Below, in pieces: positions 35,415 through 44,123 of a stretch of DNA of 64,000 nt. A program made the position numbers and the translations under genes. The notes beneath the pieces were generated by a model. That model was not told where the DNA came from. It searched no databases and worked only from the letters and a program-made list of their open reading frames with translations. Each line of letters starts with the position of its first letter. The stretch's first letter is position 1. Origin of the DNA: an uncultured Lacinutrix sp. (GTDB lineage Bacteria > Bacteroidota > Bacteroidia > Flavobacteriales > Flavobacteriaceae); contig CAKZMU010000007.1 in NCBI GenBank assembly GCA_937129145.1, positions 62,001-126,000 of the forward strand, in the 5' to 3' direction.

Positions 35415-36569
35415 ATGCTGAATCATTCTACTTTAAAATCATTGTTTGCTAGATATAAAAATGAGGCAATTTCTCATCGTTATATTACAAACAACCATAT
35501 TGAACCTTTGCTTGAAAAACTGAGTGATGTGTTTTATATTTCTGTAATAGGTCATTCGGTTAACAAATTGCCTATTTATGGCATTCAGCTTGGGAAGGGT
35601 TCAAAACGCATACTAATGTGGTCACAAATGCACGGAAACGAGTCAACCACAACAAAAGCTTGTTTTGATTTGCTTAATTATTTAAAAGAAAACCCGCAAC
35701 TGCTTGAGACTTGTACTTTGTACATTATTCCTATTTTAAATCCTGACGGCGCCAAAGCATATAGGCGACACAATGCAAACGATGTCGATTTAAATAGAGA
35801 CGCACAAAATTTATCACAACCAGAAAGTTTGGTTTTAAAAGAGGTTTTTGAATCTTTTAAACCTCATTTCTGTTTTAATTTGCATGGTCAACGTACCATA
35901 TTTAGTGCTGGAAGAACTAATAAGTCTGCAACTGTGAGTTTTTTAGCACCTGCTCAAGATGAGGAATGTACCGTAACCAATAACCGAAAGGTGGCTATGG
36001 AAATTATTGCAAACATGAATGCAATGCTGCAAACTATTATTCCAAATAGCGTTGGTATTTACGACGATGCCTTTAATATTAACTGTGTAGGCGATACGTT
36101 TCAAAGCTATAATATACCAACGGTTTTGTTTGAAGCTGGTCATTATAAGGGTGATTATGCTAGGGAAGAGGTACGACAATTTATGTTTATGTCGCTACTT
36201 ACTGCTTTAAAAACCATTGAAACTAATAATAATTTAGGAGCAAACCATCAACAGTATTTTGATATTCCACAGAATGAAAAACTGTTTTACGACATAATAA
36301 TTAGAAATGCAAAAATCTTAAACCACTCTAAAGACAAAGTTTTAGATATTGCCATTCAATATGAAGAAGTTTTGGTAGATGAATACATTGCATTTATACC
36401 AAAAATTAAAGATTTTGGCGACCTATCAAATTTTTATGCGCACAAAGAGATAGATGCTAAGCGTCATCAGGTAATTCTAGGTGATAATAAGGCACTGGAA
36501 ATAGAAAACTCAATCGATTTCGCAAAAATAAACAATGAATTATTCTCATTAAAATTAAGTGAAATCTAA
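35415..36569 (+). CDS. M14 family zinc carboxypeptidase-like protein
   Basis: A 384-residue cytosolic metallopeptidase. Zinc ligands are in MHGNEST (H-x-x-E, about residue 74) and NLHGQR (about 156); the catalytic Glu lies in LFEAGHYKGD (about 240). The Arg region reads RRHNANDVDLNRD, as in M14 members of the succinylglutamate-desuccinylase-like group. No signal peptide is present, so the substrate is intracellular. It is divergent from the XRE gene, whose product may control it. Confidence 0.85.
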   Translation: MLNHSTLKSLFARYKNEAISHRYITNNHIEPLLEKLSDVFYISVIGHSVNKLPIYGIQLGKGSKRILMWSQMHGNESTTTKACFDLLNYLKENPQLLETCTLYIIPILNPDGAKAYRRHNANDVDLNRDAQNLSQPESLVLKEVFESFKPHFCFNLHGQRTIFSAGRTNKSATVSFLAPAQDEECTVTNNRKVAMEIIANMNAMLQTIIPNSVGIYDDAFNINCVGDTFQSYNIPTVLFEAGHYKGDYAREEVRQFMFMSLLTALKTIETNNNLGANHQQYFDIPQNEKLFYDIIIRNAKILNHSKDKVLDIAIQYEEVLVDEYIAFIPKIKDFGDLSNFYAHKEIDAKRHQVILGDNKALEIENSIDFAKINNELFSLKLSEI

Positions 36570-36601
36570 TAATTAATGCGTTATTTTTATTAAAAATGTG
36601 C

Positions 36602-36609
36602 TATTTTTG
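36602..36609 (+). promoter_or_regulatory. Candidate -7 element of the Lrp gene
   Basis: TATTTTTG matches TAnnTTTG and lies 26 bases before the ATG at 36635. No clear -33 element. Confidence 0.35.
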
Positions 36610-36634
36610 ATTTTTATTTAATAAAATTTGAAAA

Positions 36635-37117
36635 ATGGCAAAGTTTAAATTAGACGACATCGACCACCAAATTCTTGATATGTTAATAGACAATACAAGA
36701 ATTCCTTTTACAGATATTGCAAAAAAATTATTGATTTCTGCTGGTACAGTTCACGTTAGAGTGAAAAAAATGGAGGATGCAGGTATTATTAAAGGGTCTT
36801 CTTTAACTTTAGATTACCACAAGCTTGGATACTCATTTATAGCTTATGTTGGTGTATTTCTTAAAAATACATCTCAAACAAAATTTGTTTTAGAGCGTAT
36901 TAATGAAATTCCTCATGTTACTGTTGCACATATTACCACAGGAAAGTTTAATATTTTCTGCAAAATTAGAGCAAAAAACACGTCGCATGCTAAAGAAGTG
37001 ATTTTTATGCTAGATGATATTGATGGTGTGTATAGAACAGAAACCATGATTTCTCTGGAAGAAAGTATAAATGATAAGAAGCGTTTAATGCACTCTATAT
37101 TTAATGAATTGGAATAA
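36635..37117 (+). CDS. Lrp/AsnC family transcriptional regulator
   Basis: A 160-residue regulator with an N-terminal winged helix (LDDIDHQILDMLIDNTRIPFTDIAKKLLISAGTVHVRVKKMEDAGIIKG) and a C-terminal RAM effector domain beginning near YSFIAYVGVFL and including HITTGKFNIFCKIRA. Such proteins sense amino acids as oligomers. Its targets are unknown; alanine dehydrogenase genes are typical Lrp targets elsewhere, and ald at 59760 has a palindrome before its start. A DinB-like gene follows 3 bases later. Confidence 0.92.
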   Translation: MAKFKLDDIDHQILDMLIDNTRIPFTDIAKKLLISAGTVHVRVKKMEDAGIIKGSSLTLDYHKLGYSFIAYVGVFLKNTSQTKFVLERINEIPHVTVAHITTGKFNIFCKIRAKNTSHAKEVIFMLDDIDGVYRTETMISLEESINDKKRLMHSIFNELE

Positions 37118-37120
37118 ACT

Positions 37121-37636
37121 ATGATGGCAACGCATTTAAAACCAGAAGAGTATAACAGCTATTATGCTACTTACATTAATTTGGTAGAAGAACAAGATAT
37201 TGTTATATCTCTAAAGCAAGGTTTTGACGAAACTTTTGCATTCTTAAATTCAATTCCTGAAGAAAGGTGGGTGTTTTCGTATGCTGAAGGCAAATGGAAC
37301 ATTAAAGAAATTGTGCAGCATTTACTTGATACGGAGCGTGTATTTACTTATAGAGCGTTAAGTTTTTCCAGAAAAGAAACTCAAGCATTACCTGGATATG
37401 ACCAAGATGAATATTTGGAACAATCTAACGCAAATTCAAGGACTAAAGAAAGCTTAATTGAAGAATATAAATCCATTAGAAATGCGACCATTACATTGTA
37501 CAAAAGTTTCAATAGCGATATGCTTATGCGAATTGGAACGGCTAGCGGCAGCCCATTGTCTGTGAGAGCTGCAGGTTATATTACTGCAGGTCATGAAAAG
37601 CACCATTGCAAGATTATTCAAGAAAAGTATTTGTAA
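37121..37636 (+). CDS. DinB-superfamily protein
   Basis: A 171-residue four-helix-bundle protein of the DinB_2 type. The opening helices hold VISLKQGFDETFAFLNSIPEERWVFSYAEGKWNIKEIVQHLLDTERVFTYRA, with His near residue 67, and the last helix AGYITAGHEKHHCKIIQEKYL supplies two further His. The triad suits a metal-dependent transferase such as those using bacillithiol-like thiols. It follows the Lrp gene by 3 bases and is probably cotranscribed. Confidence 0.85.
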   Translation: MMATHLKPEEYNSYYATYINLVEEQDIVISLKQGFDETFAFLNSIPEERWVFSYAEGKWNIKEIVQHLLDTERVFTYRALSFSRKETQALPGYDQDEYLEQSNANSRTKESLIEEYKSIRNATITLYKSFNSDMLMRIGTASGSPLSVRAAGYITAGHEKHHCKIIQEKYL

Positions 37637-37652
37637 TAAAAAACGCTAAAAT

Positions 37653-38720
37653 TTAGGCTTTGTAATATGCAAAAGCCTCTAGAATAAGCGAATTTTCTAC
37701 TTTGCAATCTATTTTGCAAGTCCCAATATCTTCTAAAAGCACAAAATTGATATTTCCGTGTGTATTCTTTTTATCAAACTTTAAAAGCTCTATAATTTCT
37801 TGGTAGTCGCCATTGGTTAGCTCAACCAATCCGTACATATCACGAATAGTTTGCTTTATTTGATGTAGCTTAGCTTCAGGAAAATTTAATTGCTTATAAG
37901 AAATGTAAGTAGCCAAAACCATTCCAATAGCAATAGCTTCGCCATGTAATAAGGTTTCTTTTTTAGGATTGCTCAAACAATAGGATTCTATAGCGTGACC
38001 GAGTGTATGACCGTAATTTAAGGTTTTTCGTAAGCCATTTTCGTTTGGGTCTTGTGTTACTACATTCTTTTTTATGAGTATAGATTCGTAAATTAACTGG
38101 TCTAAATCGTCAAGTGTAAATTGTGACAAATCTGTCATTTTATGCCAATACGCTTCATCTTGTATTAACCCATGTTTCAGCATTTCTGCTAAGCCTGAGC
38201 GCATTTCATTTTGTGGCAATGTTTCGAGATATTTGGTATCAACAAGTACCATTTCGCTAAAACTCATAACTCCAATTTGGTTTTTGAGTGTACCCAAGTC
38301 AACGCCAGTTTTTCCTCCTACAGAGGCATCTACCATGGCTAATAGGGAAGTGGGTACATTAATGAACTTTATACCACGCTTAAAACAAGATGCTACAAAA
38401 CCACCTAGGTCGGTAACTACACCTCCTCCTAGATTTATTATAAGCGACTTTCTATCGCCACTCAATTCCGACAGGGCATTCCAAACACCAGTACAGGTGT
38501 CTATGGTTTTATTAGCTTCACCAGCTTCAATTTCTATTATCTCGATATTTTGAGGCGCATTAATCTGCGATAAGAAATAGCTTAAGCAATGTTGGTGTGT
38601 ATTTGTATCTACAAGCACAAACATTTTTGAAAAATTAGAAGTATCCAAATAACTGTTTAAAGCCTTGTAACACTCTGATTTAAAATGAATTGCGTAATCT
38701 TGAATAGTGATAGATTCCAT
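37653..38720 (-). CDS. aroB: 3-dehydroquinate synthase AroB
   Basis: Second enzyme of the shikimate pathway: converts DAHP to 3-dehydroquinate with NAD and zinc. NAD-binding and active-site motifs are GGGVVTDLGGFVASCFKRGI (about residue 98), PTSLLAMVDASVGGKTGVD, GLAEMLKHGLI, NYGHTLGHAIES and LLHGEAIAIGM, which include the metal ligands Glu, His and His. Length (355) is normal. The ATG at 38720 (MESITIQDY) is used; an ATG 9 bases upstream is less likely. Divergent from proline dehydrogenase, a common flavobacterial order. Confidence 0.96.
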   Translation of the reverse strand: MESITIQDYAIHFKSECYKALNSYLDTSNFSKMFVLVDTNTHQHCLSYFLSQINAPQNIEIIEIEAGEANKTIDTCTGVWNALSELSGDRKSLIINLGGGVVTDLGGFVASCFKRGIKFINVPTSLLAMVDASVGGKTGVDLGTLKNQIGVMSFSEMVLVDTKYLETLPQNEMRSGLAEMLKHGLIQDEAYWHKMTDLSQFTLDDLDQLIYESILIKKNVVTQDPNENGLRKTLNYGHTLGHAIESYCLSNPKKETLLHGEAIAIGMVLATYISYKQLNFPEAKLHQIKQTIRDMYGLVELTNGDYQEIIELLKFDKKNTHGNINFVLLEDIGTCKIDCKVENSLILEAFAYYKA

Positions 38721-38789
38721 GTAAAACAATCATAAAATTGTAAAGGCAAAATAAGTAGAAATTTATTAAAAAAGTATCATTGTAATAAA

Positions 38790-38797
38790 TATATTTG
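38790..38797 (+). promoter_or_regulatory. Candidate -7 element of proline dehydrogenase
   Basis: TATATTTG matches TAnnTTTG, 24 bases before the ATG at 38821. The transcript would begin near 38803. No good -33 match. Confidence 0.4.
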
Positions 38798-38820
38798 CTT
38801 AGTTTCAAATTTGATGATTT

Positions 38821-39993
38821 ATGTCAACATCCAAGATTTTTGACAATACCGAAATTGCTTTTCAGTTAAAAAGCGATTCTGAGCTTGAAAGAGCTTATTT
38901 TTTGTTTAAAATGATTTCTGTACAACCATTGGTAAGAATAGGGACTGCGGTAACACATTTTGCCATTAAAGCCAACTTACCAGTTGAAGGCCTTATTAGG
39001 TCAACGGTTTTTGACCATTTTTGTGGAGGTGTAAACGAGCATGACTGCCAAGAAGTGATTGATAGAATGTATGATAAGGGCGTGTCTTGTGTGTTAGATT
39101 ATTCGGTAGAAGGAAAGGAGGAAGAAGCACAGTTTGATGCAGTTATGGACAAAACCTGTGAACTCATTGAGTTTGCACATAATAAAGACGCCATGCCAAT
39201 TGCGGTTTTTAAGCCAACTGGTTTAGGGCGATTTCACTTATACCAAAAAAAAGGTGAAGGCCTCGATTTTACTGAAGCAGAAACTGAAGAATGGAATAGA
39301 GTAGTGGCACGCTATCATAAAATATGCAAACTTGGAAAAGAACGCGATGTTGAGATTTTAATTGATGCCGAAGAAAGCTGGATGCAAGATGCCGCCGATG
39401 ATTTGCTTGAAGACTTAATGAAGACCTATAATACCAAAAAACCTATAGTCTATAACACCTTGCAGTTGTATCGATGGGATAGGTTAGAGTATTTAAAATC
39501 ACTTCATAAACGAGCAAAAAACGAAGGTTATAAGTTAGGCTTTAAAATAGTTAGAGGTGCCTACATGGAAAAAGAACGTGAACGTGCAGAGGAAAAAGGT
39601 TATGATTCTCCTATATGTGAAAGCAAAGCTGCTACCGATGAGAATTTTAATGAGTCTTTGACCTATATTTTGGAACACCTAGACGATATTTCGGTGTTTA
39701 TTGGTACTCATAATGAAAAAAGCTCTTATTTAGCAATGGATTTAATGGCGCAACAAGGCATATCGATAAATGATAACCGTGTTTGGTTTGGTCAATTGTA
39801 CGGTATGAGTGACCATATTAGTTATAATTTGGCGCACTTAAATTATAATGTTGCCAAATATGTACCTTTTGGTCCTGTAAAAGATGTGATGCCTTATTTA
39901 ATAAGAAGGGCTGAAGAAAACACATCAGTTGCTGGACAAACCAATAGAGAGCTTAATTTATTGAAGCAAGAAAGAAAGCGCAGAAAGCTTTAG
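38821..39993 (+). CDS. Proline dehydrogenase
   Basis: A 390-residue single-function FAD enzyme that oxidises proline to pyrroline-5-carboxylate, feeding electrons to quinone. The TIM-barrel marks are MPIAVFKPTGLGRFHLY, EILIDAEESWMQDAADD, GFKIVRGAYMEKERERAEEKGY and VFIGTHNEKSSYLAMD, ending in RRAEENTSVAGQTNREL (R-R-x-x-E-N, substrate carboxylate binding). No P5C dehydrogenase gene is in the window. A GNAT-like gene follows after 20 bases. Confidence 0.94.
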   Translation: MSTSKIFDNTEIAFQLKSDSELERAYFLFKMISVQPLVRIGTAVTHFAIKANLPVEGLIRSTVFDHFCGGVNEHDCQEVIDRMYDKGVSCVLDYSVEGKEEEAQFDAVMDKTCELIEFAHNKDAMPIAVFKPTGLGRFHLYQKKGEGLDFTEAETEEWNRVVARYHKICKLGKERDVEILIDAEESWMQDAADDLLEDLMKTYNTKKPIVYNTLQLYRWDRLEYLKSLHKRAKNEGYKLGFKIVRGAYMEKERERAEEKGYDSPICESKAATDENFNESLTYILEHLDDISVFIGTHNEKSSYLAMDLMAQQGISINDNRVWFGQLYGMSDHISYNLAHLNYNVAKYVPFGPVKDVMPYLIRRAEENTSVAGQTNRELNLLKQERKRRKL

Positions 39994-40013
39994 CTTTACC
40001 AAAATCTATTTTA

Positions 40014-41006
40014 ATGACACAAAACCCATTTACAACAACATCCTACGAATCTATCTGGACAAAGCATTTTTCAGATGAAAGTAAACTACATTCGTTTGAT
40101 GCTATAAAAGGCGTAAAATTTGTTAGGGATAACCGTTTTCCTTTTTATGTTAATGTTGGTGAAAACCAAACCAACGGTATGACTTACCAGTTGGATGACT
40201 CAGCATTTAAAGGCAAAACTGTATTGATTCACGATGTTTTAAGCTATTTGCAAGAAGAGCAAGATGTTAAAAACAGCAGAATAAAAGTTAAGAGCATCCC
40301 ACAATACAAAGGCTTGTACGCTAATTTATCACAAGTTAAAAGCATTGATGAAGTCATGGCATCATGCTTTAGTTCAAAAAGTAGAAGTAGGTTTAGAGGA
40401 CGAATACGACAAATAGAATCTAATTTTGATATTTCCCAAGAAGTATATTTTGGAGCTATTGATAAAGCCGATTATCTTAAAAAAATGGATATCCTTAAAG
40501 GCTTTATTGTAAGTAGATTTGAACAGCGTAACGAGCACAATAGTGTTGTGCCTTTGTGGGATTTTTATGTAGATTTGATTTATCCGTTAATACTAGAGAA
40601 AAAAGTAGTGTTTAATGTTATAAACGATGGAGATGTACCTATAGCCATGTCCATAAATTTTGTGTATGACGATATGGTTGCCATAGCAATTAGGTCTTTT
40701 GATATAGCCCATTATAAATACAATATTGGAAATTTAGAGATATACAAACTCATAGAGTGGTGCATCGATAATAACATTAACATCTTAGATTTCTCGAAAG
40801 GAAAAGCTGATTATAAAGATAGATGGTCTGACACATTATACGCATTTGAATGCCACGTGATATATGATTCTAAATCTATCACATCTAGGATTACAGCAAA
40901 TAGTATAGCGTTTTTTTATAAAACCAAACAATACCTTAGAGATAAGGATATTAACTTATGGTACACCAAAGTTAAGTTTAAGTTTAAAAAACTACTAGGC
41001 AAATAA
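40014..41006 (+). CDS. GNAT/FemAB-like acyltransferase (CelD/BcsL type)
   Basis: A 330-residue cytosolic protein with a double acyltransferase fold typical of GNAT_6 proteins near polysaccharide loci: SSKSRSRFRGRIRQIESNF in the middle (as in RKKLRQ-type motifs) and NINILDFSKGKADYKDRWSDTLYAFECHVIY near the end, where the D-F-S-x-G-x-x-x-Y-K motif marks CelD-like members. It may acylate a sugar or peptide of the exopolysaccharide. The gene is on the opposite strand to the EPS genes and its end overlaps wzc by 12 bases. Confidence 0.75.
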   Translation: MTQNPFTTTSYESIWTKHFSDESKLHSFDAIKGVKFVRDNRFPFYVNVGENQTNGMTYQLDDSAFKGKTVLIHDVLSYLQEEQDVKNSRIKVKSIPQYKGLYANLSQVKSIDEVMASCFSSKSRSRFRGRIRQIESNFDISQEVYFGAIDKADYLKKMDILKGFIVSRFEQRNEHNSVVPLWDFYVDLIYPLILEKKVVFNVINDGDVPIAMSINFVYDDMVAIAIRSFDIAHYKYNIGNLEIYKLIEWCIDNNINILDFSKGKADYKDRWSDTLYAFECHVIYDSKSITSRITANSIAFFYKTKQYLRDKDINLWYTKVKFKFKKLLGK

Positions 41007-43301
41007 TTTTCGCTTCTTTTTTGGCGATTCACCATACCCATACCCATAGCCTCTTTTATGTATAACACCATTTAAGAGCGTTACCATATTTGGTAATCTC
41101 TTTTCATCATACATAGATTGTGCAACATGTAACTGCCTCTTGTCTAAATAATTGGCTCTAATTACATAAAGTACCATATCGGCATATTTGCTAATAAGTA
41201 AGGTATCGGTTACTAATCCAACAGCTGCAGTATCAACAATTATATAATCGTATTTATTCTTTACAGCGTTAAATAACACACCTAGTTTATCGTCCATTAG
41301 TAATTCGGCTGGATTTGGTGGTATTGTTCCAGAGCTAATCATATCTAGGTTTTCATCTACATTATTGATAATGTCTGTGAAATTAATTTTATCGTCAATA
41401 ATATAATTTGTTAAACCAATACCTGTTTTATTTTTTACGCCCATGTACTTATTTAACTTAGGCACTCTAATATCTGTTTCAATAATCAACACTTTTTTAT
41501 TAGAGAAAGACATAGACCTCGCTAAGTTTAAAGATGTATGCGATTTACCTTCCTTACTAGTTGTAGAAGTTACAAAAATGGTTTTACCCTTACTTTTTGT
41601 AACGTTAGATAGCATGAAGTCAATATTTGTTCTAATTAGCCTAAAGGACTCTGCTTTTGGCGAGTAATCATGCTTATTAATAAACACTTGCTTATTGCTT
41701 GATTTTGGTACATCTCCAATAAAAGGAATAGATAGTTCTTTAATTAAACCTGCTTTATTTCTAATTTTATTATCTAATAAGTTCTTTATGTAAATGGCTA
41801 GTAAAGGAATTAATAACCCCAAAACAAATGCGCCTAAAAATAGAATACCTTTCTTTGGCCAAATTGGTAAAGCGCTTGCATACGCATGGTCTATAATAAT
41901 GGCATTGGGTGATGTAACACCATTTGACACAGCTGATTCTTCACGTTTTTGTAATAAATATACATAAACAGATTCCTTAATGTTTTGTTGACGTTGTAAG
42001 TCACCTAATATTCTCTGTTTTTTTGGTGCAGAAAAAATTTGAGCCGAAATTCTATTTTCTTGTTGGTTTAAGTTATTTAGTTCAATTTGCTTTGTTGATT
42101 CTAAACTACTTAAACTGGCTGAAAAATTTTGTTTTAAATTGGCAATTTGTGCATCCAATCTTTTAACAACAGGGTTTTCCTCACTAGAATTTTCCAAACG
42201 TTTGTTGCGTTCTAATACTAATCCATTAATTTTTTGTCTTAAACTATTAATAGAATTGTCTTGAAAAGACATTCCTTCTGGTATTAAATCACCACTTCCA
42301 TTATTCTCATTTATGTGTTCCTTTACAAAATCTATTACTTGTAATTCAGTACTTGTTGCAATTTGTTGGTTTTCAATTTCTCTTTCAGTTTGTAAAAAAA
42401 TACTTGATTGAGAAGATAAATCTGTTAATCTATTATTTTGCTGTGCGGTTTCTGATGATTGATTAACCTCAGATAGTTCAAGAGATACAATAGCCAATCG
42501 GTTATCAATAAAATCGGAGGTAGCCTTTACTACTGCATTTTTATTTTCGACAACTACTTTATTGTATTGATTAACTAAGGAGTTAAGTATATCAATACCT
42601 TTTTCAGTTACTGGTTCATCAAGGGTTATGTTAATGATACTTGAATTTACAGCTGTGGCAGATATTTTAATTTTATCGCTATAATGTGCTGCAACTTTTT
42701 CTTCGGGTGTTATTTTCACAGTAACACTTTTACCCACTTTTAATTCAGGTTGGTCAAAATTTGGAGTAAAAATCATGTTTCCAAATGGCATGATAATGTT
42801 GTCGCCAAAATTTAGTTTTCTTTCGCTGCCTTTAAATGTAAATTGCGATTTCGATACTATATTAAGCGTTACAGACGTATCAACAGTTTTTAAAATACTA
42901 TCATTTTCTAAAAAGTTAACTGCTAATGGAGGGTTTTTATATATTTCCAACTCTTTAATAGAGCCTTGAATAAAGCACTGTACATTTAATCCTAATTCTT
43001 CAATGACACTATTTATAATGGAGCGAGAACCAATGACTTGCATTTCATCCAAAACACTATTTTGGTCACGTTTAAACAAACCATAATCATTTAATTGATT
43101 TGACTGCCTCGAAGCATTTTGCTCTTTACTGTCGGCTATTTTAATTGTTGCCGAAATCTTATAGGTATCTGTAGCGTATCTTAAGTAAAGAAATGCTAAA
43201 GCAAAGCAAAGAAGCAAGCTTAAAAGAAACCATTTCCAGTTAGAAAAATATTTATCTACTTGTTCTCTTAAATTCGAACTGTTTTTAGATTGAAGTGTCA
43301 T
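40995..43301 (-). CDS. Wzc-type polysaccharide copolymerase and tyrosine autokinase
   Basis: A 768-residue inner-membrane protein controlling exopolysaccharide chain length and export. Membrane helices lie near residues 20-40 and 465-485 and enclose a long periplasmic coiled-coil region with QQNNRLTDLSSQ and KQRILGDLQRQQNIKESVYVYLLQKREE (PNPx motif region). The kinase has Walker A-like TSTTSKEGKSHTSLNLA (about residue 575-590), Walker A' VLIIETDIRVPKLN and Walker B DYIIVDTAAVG. The tail GYGYGYGES gives only three tyrosines. No partner phosphatase was found. Confidence 0.93.
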   Translation of the reverse strand: MTLQSKNSSNLREQVDKYFSNWKWFLLSLLLCFALAFLYLRYATDTYKISATIKIADSKEQNASRQSNQLNDYGLFKRDQNSVLDEMQVIGSRSIINSVIEELGLNVQCFIQGSIKELEIYKNPPLAVNFLENDSILKTVDTSVTLNIVSKSQFTFKGSERKLNFGDNIIMPFGNMIFTPNFDQPELKVGKSVTVKITPEEKVAAHYSDKIKISATAVNSSIINITLDEPVTEKGIDILNSLVNQYNKVVVENKNAVVKATSDFIDNRLAIVSLELSEVNQSSETAQQNNRLTDLSSQSSIFLQTEREIENQQIATSTELQVIDFVKEHINENNGSGDLIPEGMSFQDNSINSLRQKINGLVLERNKRLENSSEENPVVKRLDAQIANLKQNFSASLSSLESTKQIELNNLNQQENRISAQIFSAPKKQRILGDLQRQQNIKESVYVYLLQKREESAVSNGVTSPNAIIIDHAYASALPIWPKKGILFLGAFVLGLLIPLLAIYIKNLLDNKIRNKAGLIKELSIPFIGDVPKSSNKQVFINKHDYSPKAESFRLIRTNIDFMLSNVTKSKGKTIFVTSTTSKEGKSHTSLNLARSMSFSNKKVLIIETDIRVPKLNKYMGVKNKTGIGLTNYIIDDKINFTDIINNVDENLDMISSGTIPPNPAELLMDDKLGVLFNAVKNKYDYIIVDTAAVGLVTDTLLISKYADMVLYVIRANYLDKRQLHVAQSMYDEKRLPNMVTLLNGVIHKRGYGYGYGESPKKKRKLFA

Positions 43302-43317
43302 TGCTAATAGAAGGTTG

Positions 43318-44118
43318 TTATTTTATTAAAATAGCAGCAATAGTGGCTAGTGTAGCTATTGCCGAAATAATTACACCATTATTTTGGTTAAAAGTTGAAG
43401 CTCTTACTCTAGCATTATTTTGCTCTACATAAATAACATCATTTTGAGTTAAATAATAATTTGGAGAGTTAAGTATGTTTACTGATGTTAAATCTAAGTC
43501 GGCAAACTTTTTCTCGCCATTTATCTCTCTTATTAGCTTTACGTTATTTCTCTTACCATAAATAGTTAAATCACCAGCTAAACCTAAGGCTTCTGGAATT
43601 GATATTTTTTCATCTTGTATAGTGTAAGTCCCAGGGTTTTTTACCTCACCTAAAATAGTTACAGTAAAATTTGCGAGTCTAATATTGACAATAGGAGGTG
43701 CGTCCTTTTTAAAATAAACACTAAGCTTTTCTTTTAACATGCTATTTGCTTCACTTCTTGTTAGTCCAGCAAGCTTTATAGTGCCAAGCGTTGGAAATTC
43801 AATGTTCCCATCACTGTCTATTAAATAAGTTTGCATTTTTAGAGTTCCTTGAGCATCAATAACCGAACTATTAGTTGATACTACATTTAAATTGAATGGA
43901 GCAACTACTTCTGGATCATCAGCAGAAACGTTGATTACCAAAAGGTCGTCTGTTTTAAAACGAAGTTCAAAGTCTGCGTTTTGGTTGCTAATTCCTTCAG
44001 ATAAAGGTTCGTCTTGAAAATAAATAATGTCTTGACGAGAACCACAGGATGTTAATAAAACTACCGTTAATAGTAGCATTTTATTTGCAATGGATTTAAA
44101 TGTAATTTTTGAGCTCAT
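43318..44118 (-). CDS. Polysaccharide export outer-membrane lipoprotein (Wza type)
   Basis: A lipoprotein signal (LLTVVLLTSCGSRQD) precedes a Poly_export domain (RFKTDDLLVINVSADDPEVVAPFN) and a SLBB domain (VTILGEVKNPGTYTIQDEKISIPEALGLAGDLTIYGKRNNVKLIRE). A C-terminal hydrophobic helix (VIISAIATLATIAAILI) spans the outer membrane as in Wza. It forms the outer-membrane channel for the polymer handled by Wzc, whose gene follows after 16 bases. Confidence 0.93.
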   Translation of the reverse strand: MSSKITFKSIANKMLLLTVVLLTSCGSRQDIIYFQDEPLSEGISNQNADFELRFKTDDLLVINVSADDPEVVAPFNLNVVSTNSSVIDAQGTLKMQTYLIDSDGNIEFPTLGTIKLAGLTRSEANSMLKEKLSVYFKKDAPPIVNIRLANFTVTILGEVKNPGTYTIQDEKISIPEALGLAGDLTIYGKRNNVKLIREINGEKKFADLDLTSVNILNSPNYYLTQNDVIYVEQNNARVRASTFNQNNGVIISAIATLATIAAILIK

Positions 44119-44123
44119 AATTA